Positions 41,259 through 46,368 of a stretch of 46,368 bases of DNA are shown here, piece by piece. A model generated the notes under the pieces. It made no database searches. It worked only from the letters and a program-made list of their open reading frames with translations, and was not told where the DNA came from. Every line of letters starts with the position of its first letter. Positions within the stretch are counted from its first letter, which is position 1. The position numbers were made by a program, and so were the translations under genes. The DNA is from Thermacetogenium sp. UBA5472 (GTDB lineage Bacteria > Bacillota > DSM-12270 > Thermacetogeniales > Thermacetogeniaceae), in contig DIQC01000059.1 of the NCBI GenBank assembly GCA_002426495.1, positions 17,034-63,401 on the forward strand. Reading direction: 5' to 3'.

Positions 41259-43197
41259 TACTTATGAGAACTGCAAGAGTGAAGTAGGTGTTGTAGGAAC
41301 AGATGAGAGAATTCCGCTTCTTCCTATTGCCCATTCAACCCAAAATGCACAGATAGAGATTGTTCTTAATAAAGATGGAAATTTCCTAAGGGCAAGAGCG
41401 CTCGAAAAAGACGAGGCGGTTACGATTATTTCTGTAACTGAGGATTCTGCAACGAGGAGCAGTAACAATGCGCCGCACCCACTTTGTGATAAATTGCAAT
41501 ATGTTGCAGGCGATTATGCCGATTATGTGGCAAAAAAAAAGGGCGAAGAGTTCTACCCTAAGTACATGGAGCAACTTGAGGGCTGGTGCAATTCACCTTA
41601 TTGCAATAGAAAAGTCAGTGCAGTTTTAAACTATTTAAGAAAGAAAGTGCTTATTTCGGATTTGATAGGGCAGAAGATATTGGTATGTGATGATAACGGT
41701 ATCCTTGCCCAAAAGGTGAAGATGGGAGCGGTTGCCCAGAGTGAGGCTTTTATAAGATTTAGAGTGGAAATTCCTAGTGAAGCTGAATCAGCTGTGTGGC
41801 TTGATCCGGAGGTTTATGAAAGCTATATAAATTACTATTTAAGGCTTCAAGAGGATGTAGATTTGTGTTATGTAAAAGGGCAAGAAATTCCTTGTTCACA
41901 AAAACATCCTGCAAAAGTTAGAAACACAGCAGATAAGGCAAAGTTGATTTCGGCAAATGATGATATTGGTTTTACCTATCGAGGACGGTTTGCGGATAAA
42001 ACACAAGTTGTGAGTGTTGGGTACGAAACCTCGCAAAAGGCACATAACGCTTTAAAATGGCTTATTGATATGCAGGGACAGAAGTTTGGAAATCCAAAAG
42101 AGGGGCAAAAAGTTATTGTTGCTTGGGGTACCAAAAACCAAGATATTCCCGAGATTCTAGAAGATACACAAGATAGTATATTCGGAAAAGAAGAAACACA
42201 TATAGTTTCAACAGAAAAGGAATTTGCAGGGAGACTTAACAGGGCTATTGCTGGTTACGGGTGTGACTTAGATACTAAGGCTGAAATTGCAATAATTGGG
42301 CTGGATGCCGCAACAACAGGGAGATTATCTATAACCTATTATCGTGAACTTAATGGTGTGGATTTTCTAAATAGAATTAAGAATTGGCATAGGACTTGTA
42401 GTTGGCGGCACACATATAAAAGAGTCCCTGATGGGTTTGACGAGAAAGGAAAACCTAAATTTAAGTACATTACTTTTATTGGAGCTCCTTCGCCTAAAGA
42501 TATAGCTATTATTGCGTTTGGAAATGCAAGGCTAAATAATAAAACAAATAAAAAGTACCTTGAATTAAATGAGTCTTTATTAAAAGCAACAATCGAAAGA
42601 CTATTACCATGTATTATTGATGGAGCAAAATTGCCTTATGATATTGTCAGTGCAGCAGTAAATCGTGCATCAAATCCAGTCTCAATGGAAAATTGGGAAT
42701 GGCAGAAGGCGTTAACAATAACTTGTGCCTTGGTAAGAAAATATCGATACGATAAATTTAAGGAGGTATGGGAGATGTCACTTGATGAAAATCAGACTGA
42801 CAGAAGTTATATTTTTGGCAGACTTTTAGCGATTGCACAGCAAATTGAAGAATATGCTTTATATACGGCAGGGGAGAAAAGAGAAACTAATGCAGAAAGA
42901 TTAATGCATCAATTTAAGCTTCACCCCTGTAAAACATGGGGTATCATTACAGATAAACTAAACCCATATATAGCAAGACTAGGTTCGAAAGGTACAAGTT
43001 TGACGGAACTAATGACGAGGGTCAATTCTATGCTTCCTTTCGAGGAGTTTATAAGCACAAAGAAATTAGAGGATAGTTATATTCTGGGATATTATTGTCA
43101 AAGGCAAATTTTTGTTGATGAGAAAAATAGAAGAATCGAAGAAAATGCAAAAAAGAAATTAGCAAAAACAAACGAAGGGGAGAATGGACATGAGTAA
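41233..43197 (+). CDS. cas8c: Cas8c (Csd1) large subunit of type I-C Cascade
   Basis: A 654-residue large subunit that recognises the PAM and recruits Cas3. The start is TTG 41233, where AAGGAGGGAG is seven bases upstream and the protein begins LSWIQKLYDTYENC, as Csd1 proteins do; the longer frame from 41179 is inside cas5. YVKGQEIPCSQKHPAKVRN and FTYRGRF are Csd1-like motifs, and a C-terminal helical domain follows. The 3' part encodes an embedded Cas11c (separate entry). It overlaps cas7 by a few bases. Confidence 0.95.
   Translation: MSWIQKLYDTYENCKSEVGVVGTDERIPLLPIAHSTQNAQIEIVLNKDGNFLRARALEKDEAVTIISVTEDSATRSSNNAPHPLCDKLQYVAGDYADYVAKKKGEEFYPKYMEQLEGWCNSPYCNRKVSAVLNYLRKKVLISDLIGQKILVCDDNGILAQKVKMGAVAQSEAFIRFRVEIPSEAESAVWLDPEVYESYINYYLRLQEDVDLCYVKGQEIPCSQKHPAKVRNTADKAKLISANDDIGFTYRGRFADKTQVVSVGYETSQKAHNALKWLIDMQGQKFGNPKEGQKVIVAWGTKNQDIPEILEDTQDSIFGKEETHIVSTEKEFAGRLNRAIAGYGCDLDTKAEIAIIGLDAATTGRLSITYYRELNGVDFLNRIKNWHRTCSWRHTYKRVPDGFDEKGKPKFKYITFIGAPSPKDIAIIAFGNARLNNKTNKKYLELNESLLKATIERLLPCIIDGAKLPYDIVSAAVNRASNPVSMENWEWQKALTITCALVRKYRYDKFKEVWEMSLDENQTDRSYIFGRLLAIAQQIEEYALYTAGEKRETNAERLMHQFKLHPCKTWGIITDKLNPYIARLGSKGTSLTELMTRVNSMLPFEEFISTKKLEDSYILGYYCQRQIFVDEKNRRIEENAKKKLAKTNEGENGHE
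42775..43197 (+). CDS. cas11c: internal Cas11c small subunit within cas8c
   Basis: An ATG at 42775, in frame with cas8c, is preceded by a perfect AAGGAGG (42760-42766) with eight bases of spacing, stronger than most gene starts in the window. It would give a 140-residue, mainly helical protein beginning MSLDENQTDRSYIFGRLLAI. Type I-C systems are known to make Cas11 from such an internal site in cas8c. Expression here is inferred from the ribosome site. Confidence 0.85.
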   Translation: MSLDENQTDRSYIFGRLLAIAQQIEEYALYTAGEKRETNAERLMHQFKLHPCKTWGIITDKLNPYIARLGSKGTSLTELMTRVNSMLPFEEFISTKKLEDSYILGYYCQRQIFVDEKNRRIEENAKKKLAKTNEGENGHE

Positions 43198-44050
43198 TTT
43201 TGTAAACAAGATTGATTTTGCAGTTATTATTTCTGTGAAAAACGCAAATCCGAATGGAGATCCTTTAAATGGAAATCGCCCGAGAGAAAATTACGATGGT
43301 TTTGGCGAAATTTCTGATGTTTGCATCAAAAGGAAAATTCGCAATCGCTTACAGGATATGGGCCAAAAAATATTTGTTCAATCTGATGAAAGAAGATCAG
43401 ATGAATTTAGAAGTTTAAAGGATAGGGCTGATGGCTGTGCAGAGCTTAAAAAATCAAGCAAAGACAAAAAGCAATATGCCAAAATAGCTTGCGAGAAATG
43501 GATTGATGTCAGAAGCTTTGGGCAAGTTTTTGCATTTAAGAAGGGTGCGGAGGATAATTCAGTTTCAATAGGCATAAGAGGTCCAGTTTCAATTCATTCA
43601 GCAGTAAGTGTTTCGCCAATTGAAATATCAAGTATGCAAATTACAAAAAGTGTTAACGGCGAAACGCAGAAAGACCCTGATAAGAAAAGTCCTGATACAA
43701 TGGGGATGAAGCATAGGGTCGAGTTTGGTGTTTATGTGGTGTATGGAAGCATTAATACACAACTAGCGACAAAAACCGGTTTTAGTCAAGAGGATAGTGA
43801 CCTTATTAAGGAAGCGTTAATTAGCCTTTTTGAGAACGATTGTTCCTCCGCTCGTCCTGATGGCAGTATGGAGGTTTGTAAATTATATTGGTGGAAACAC
43901 AATTCACAGATGGGCCAATACTCTTCTGCAAAGGTACATAGAAGTTTACGGATTGTACCAAGCGTTGAAACTCCAAAAAGCATTGAGGATTATGATATTT
44001 CCCTTGAAACATTAGACGGACTAATCCCAGAAATATATGATGGAATATAA
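43190..44050 (+). CDS. cas7c: Cas7c (Csd2) backbone subunit
   Basis: The repeated backbone protein that coats the crRNA. The 286-residue product has the RRM-like start VIISVKNANPNGDPLNGNRP, GIRGPVSIHSAVSVSPIEIS in the middle and SSAKVHRSLRIVPSVETP near the end, all Csd2 signatures. ATG 43184 is also in frame; 43190 is better spaced from GAAGGGG. It overlaps cas8c and cas4, implying coupled translation of the Cascade subunits. Confidence 0.95.
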   Translation: MSNFVNKIDFAVIISVKNANPNGDPLNGNRPRENYDGFGEISDVCIKRKIRNRLQDMGQKIFVQSDERRSDEFRSLKDRADGCAELKKSSKDKKQYAKIACEKWIDVRSFGQVFAFKKGAEDNSVSIGIRGPVSIHSAVSVSPIEISSMQITKSVNGETQKDPDKKSPDTMGMKHRVEFGVYVVYGSINTQLATKTGFSQEDSDLIKEALISLFENDCSSARPDGSMEVCKLYWWKHNSQMGQYSSAKVHRSLRIVPSVETPKSIEDYDISLETLDGLIPEIYDGI

Positions 44051-44711
44051 AGAGGACGATTTTTTATTGTTGTCTGGGATACAGCACTTTGCATTTTGTA
44101 AACGTCAGTGGGCGTTAATACACATTGAACAACAATGGCAAGAAAACTTACGCACAATTGAGGGCCAAATTCTTCATGAGAAAACCCATGATAACACCAT
44201 AAAGGAAAAGCGTGGGGATTTAATTGTTTCCCGTGGTATGGGAATTTTTTCGCGTACCCTGGGAATAACCGGTACTTGTGATGTTGTTGAACTGCATAGG
44301 GCTTCGGATGGGGTGAATATATTTGGTAGGAATGGAACCTATAAGCCAGTTCCTGTAGAGTATAAACGGGGAAAACCAAAGGAAAATGAAGCAGATGTTC
44401 TGCAACTATGTGCACAGGCTATGTGTCTTGAGGAAATGCTTTTATGTCATATTCCCGAAGCATTTTTGTTCTATGGAGAAATAAAACGCAGGCTGAAAAT
44501 TGTACTTGATGCTGATCTGCGTTTGCGTGTAAAAACTATATTTAAAGAAATGCATGAATTGTATGATAGAAGGTATACCCCTAAAGTCAAGATATCTAAA
44601 AGATGTAAAGCCTGTTCGCTTACTGAGATTTGTATGCCAAAGCTATGTAAAAATCTCTCTGTCATGAATTATATCAAGAAAAATCTTTTAGAGACGGAGA
44701 TGAAAGAATGA
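44037..44711 (+). CDS. cas4: Cas4 PD-(D/E)XK nuclease with Fe-S cluster
   Basis: Cas4 trims pre-spacers and sets PAM orientation during adaptation. The 224-residue product has Cys in FAFCKRQW, the nuclease motif PVEYKRGKP, and the C-terminal cluster ligands CKACSLTEIC. The frame starts with ATGATG inside the end of cas7. It overlaps cas1 by four bases (ATGA), typical for adaptation modules. Confidence 0.95.
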   Translation: MMEYKEDDFLLLSGIQHFAFCKRQWALIHIEQQWQENLRTIEGQILHEKTHDNTIKEKRGDLIVSRGMGIFSRTLGITGTCDVVELHRASDGVNIFGRNGTYKPVPVEYKRGKPKENEADVLQLCAQAMCLEEMLLCHIPEAFLFYGEIKRRLKIVLDADLRLRVKTIFKEMHELYDRRYTPKVKISKRCKACSLTEICMPKLCKNLSVMNYIKKNLLETEMKE

Positions 44712-45739
44712 GAAAGCTATTAAATACTCTTTATGTTACTTCTCCGAATACTTATTTATCATTGGATGGAGAAAATATTGTAGTTTTAAAAGATAAAACA
44801 GAACTCTTGAGAATTCCATTACATAATCTTGAAGGCATCGTTGCCTTTGGTTATACCGGCTCAAGTCCAGCTTTAATGGGTGCATGTGCAAAACGTAATA
44901 TTGCATTAAGCTTTGTGAAACAAAGTGGTGAATTCCTCGCAAGGATAGTTGGTGAGGTTAGAGGTAATGTTACTTTAAGAAAAACCCAATATAGGCTTTC
45001 AGACAACATAGAGGATAGCAATAAAATTGCCAGAAATATTATTATGGGAAAGATTTACAATGCCCGTTGGGTAATTGAACGTGCAACTCGTGACTATGCA
45101 GTAAGACTTAATGTTGATAAGTTGAAAGGAGTTTCTAAAACCATTGCAAATTCTCTGAAATTAGTTGAACAAAGTGAGAATTTGGAACAACTCCGAGGTT
45201 ATGAGGGGGAGGCTGCCTCACAGTATTTTAGCGTATTTGATGATTTAATTCTTCAACAAAAGGAATACTTTTATTTTCACTTTCGGAATAAACGTCCCCC
45301 TCTTGATAACGTTAATGCAATGTTGTCATTTGTATATACGCTCTTGGCACATGATGTTGCAGCAGCACTAGAAACAGTTGGAATTGATCCCTATGTGGGA
45401 TTTTTACATAGGGATAGACCAGGGCGGATTTCACTTGCTCTTGATATGATGGAGGAGTTACGCTCGGTTTACGCAGATCGGTTTGTCATTTCGTTAATCA
45501 ATAAAAGAGAAGTAAACACAAACGGTTTTACTCAAAAGGAAAACGGTGCAGTTATTATAGATGATGAGACAATAAAAACTATCTTAAAAGCTTGGCAAAC
45601 TAGAAAACAGGAGAAAATTACACATCCATTTTTACAAGAAAAATTGGAATGGGGACTTGTGCCTTATGCGCAGGCTATGCTATTGGCTAGGTTTATTCGT
45701 GGCGATTTGGACGGATATCCTCCGTTTATGTGGAAGTAG
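44708..45739 (+). CDS. cas1: Cas1 integrase, type I-C
   Basis: Cas1 inserts new spacers with Cas2. The 343-residue product has the N-terminal beta domain (TSPNTYLSLDGENIVV), catalytic Glu in GYEGEAASQYF near 160-170, and the His/Asp region VGFLHRDRPGRISLALDMME near 225-245. The complete set of catalytic residues is present. It is translated from the ATGA overlap with cas4. Confidence 0.97.
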   Translation: MRKLLNTLYVTSPNTYLSLDGENIVVLKDKTELLRIPLHNLEGIVAFGYTGSSPALMGACAKRNIALSFVKQSGEFLARIVGEVRGNVTLRKTQYRLSDNIEDSNKIARNIIMGKIYNARWVIERATRDYAVRLNVDKLKGVSKTIANSLKLVEQSENLEQLRGYEGEAASQYFSVFDDLILQQKEYFYFHFRNKRPPLDNVNAMLSFVYTLLAHDVAAALETVGIDPYVGFLHRDRPGRISLALDMMEELRSVYADRFVISLINKREVNTNGFTQKENGAVIIDDETIKTILKAWQTRKQEKITHPFLQEKLEWGLVPYAQAMLLARFIRGDLDGYPPFMWK

Positions 45740-45747
45740 GTGATTAA

Positions 45748-46038
45748 ATGCTAGTGCTTATAACCTATGATGTAAATACACAAACACCATTTGGAAGGAA
45801 ACGCTTGCGCCAGGTCGCGAAGCAATGTGTGAATTATGGCCAACGTGTTCAAAAATCGGTGTTTGAGTGTGTACTAGATGCAGCAAAATGCCGTGAGGTG
45901 CAGCATAAACTTGAGCAAATTATTGATAAAAATACAGATAGCTTGCGGTTTTATTATTTAGGGAATAATTATAAAAACAAGGTTGTTCATATAGGTGCAA
46001 AAGAGTCCTTTGGTGTTGAGGATACACTTATAATATAG
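45748..46038 (+). CDS. cas2: Cas2
   Basis: Cas2 forms the central dimer of the spacer integrase. The 96-residue ferredoxin-like protein begins MLVLITYDVNTQTPFGRKR with the conserved Asp8, has QKSVFECVLD in strand 3, and is of ordinary length. It lies eight bases after cas1 and directly before the leader of the array. Confidence 0.96.
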   Translation: MLVLITYDVNTQTPFGRKRLRQVAKQCVNYGQRVQKSVFECVLDAAKCREVQHKLEQIIDKNTDSLRFYYLGNNYKNKVVHIGAKESFGVEDTLII

Positions 46039-46205
46039 TGCGAATGTGTAGTGAACACAAAATGCTAGAGCTTTCGCACCGTGATATAGTAAAAAATCAT
46101 TTGTGAAAAGATAAAACATTAGATAGGAGTGATAGGATTTATAAATAAGTATGTTAAAATGGCCAAAAAATCATGAATTGGACGTATTTTTTGGTTATTT
46201 TTGCT
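46039..46205 (+). promoter_or_regulatory. CRISPR leader
   Basis: An AT-rich, gene-free stretch of 167 bases between cas2 and the first repeat, with TATGTTAAAAT near 46148-46158 as a possible -10 region. Its position next to cas2 marks this as the leader-proximal end, where new spacers enter. Confidence 0.75.
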
Positions 46206-46368
46206 GTCGCTCCCTACATGGGAGCGTGGATTGAAATTTTCTCCAGGTTTGCATTTTACTCTTTGATATACGTCGCTCCCTACATGGGAGCGTGGATTGA
46301 AATTGTACTGATACTGTCTAGCCGGGGCTGTGCAATGTCGCTCCCTACATGGGAGCGTGGATTGAAAT
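46206..46368 (+). CRISPR. type I-C CRISPR array, first three repeats (continues past the window)
   Basis: A 32-base repeat that begins GTCGCTCCC and ends GTGGATTGAAAT occurs identically at 46206-46237, 46272-46303 and 46337-46368. Inside it CGCTCCC and GGGAGCG form a 7-base stem around a TACAT loop, the structure cut by Cas5c in this subtype. The two spacers are 34 and 33 bases (46238-46271 and 46304-46336). The window ends exactly with the third repeat. Confidence 0.98.

Overview
The window reads as chromosomal DNA of a low- to mid-GC Firmicute, most likely class Clostridia. The evidence is the order recO - glyQ/glyS - CcpN-type CBS regulator - PPDK regulatory kinase - ppdK - dgt - dnaG - rpoD, strong GGAGG-type ribosome sites, frequent TTG/GTG starts, a glycyl T-box and a 364-residue primary sigma factor. 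No genus can be named safely.

Layout. 1-3741: a DUF1614 membrane protein, a cyclodeaminase-family protein on the minus strand and a hydantoinase/oxoprolinase-type ATPase. 3761-17074: the housekeeping block (recO, a DUF4342 protein, T-box-glyQS, ccpN-like gene, ppsR, ppdK, terminator, dgt, dnaG, rpoD, terminator). 17072-21029, minus strand: a small FtsL/DivIC-like protein, a helix-turn-helix protein with two identical palindromes upstream, a possible 38-residue ORF, an ABC exporter pair and a zinc-ribbon protein. 21206-21601: a strong promoter and tRNA-Asn, tRNA-Met and tRNA-Val. 21602-24625: a decayed prophage next to tRNA-Val, with an amber-interrupted integrase, an XRE repressor and fragments of a large phage gene; its far edge runs directly into the 3' end of an ABC operon. 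24596-30461, minus strand: trmO, a lipoprotein and a peptide/nickel-type ABC importer behind a leader with two competing hairpins. 30605-36963: an NCS2 purine permease, a 14-cysteine mini-protein, a DUF815 ATPase, a Gln-rich protein, a DUF421/DUF4363 pair and RNase HI. 36964-38085: non-coding DNA with a dead IS3 transposase and a cluster of TCGTA half-sites. 38086-46368: a complete type I-C CRISPR-Cas locus, visibly AT-richer than the rest, in the order cas3-cas5-cas8c-cas7-cas4-cas1-cas2-leader-array; the array runs off the window after three repeats.

How the genes work together. glyQS is controlled by glycine charging through the T-box. The ccpN-like gene, ppsR and ppdK form a carbon-flux module for pyruvate/PEP interconversion: transcriptional sensor, post-translational switch and target enzyme. 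The I-C locus has all parts for adaptation (Cas1, Cas2, Cas4), crRNA maturation (Cas5 with its nuclease residues), Cascade (Cas5, Cas7, Cas8c) and degradation (Cas3). A strong internal ribosome site in cas8c marks an embedded cas11c.

Non-gene signals deserve most attention. Five short palindromes share a GGGGACG core while their flanking stems differ in sequence yet stay complementary, a REP-like family. Two islands of a degenerate 7-nt tandem repeat lie in non-coding DNA. The trmO leader looks like a switch between a terminator and an alternative hairpin.
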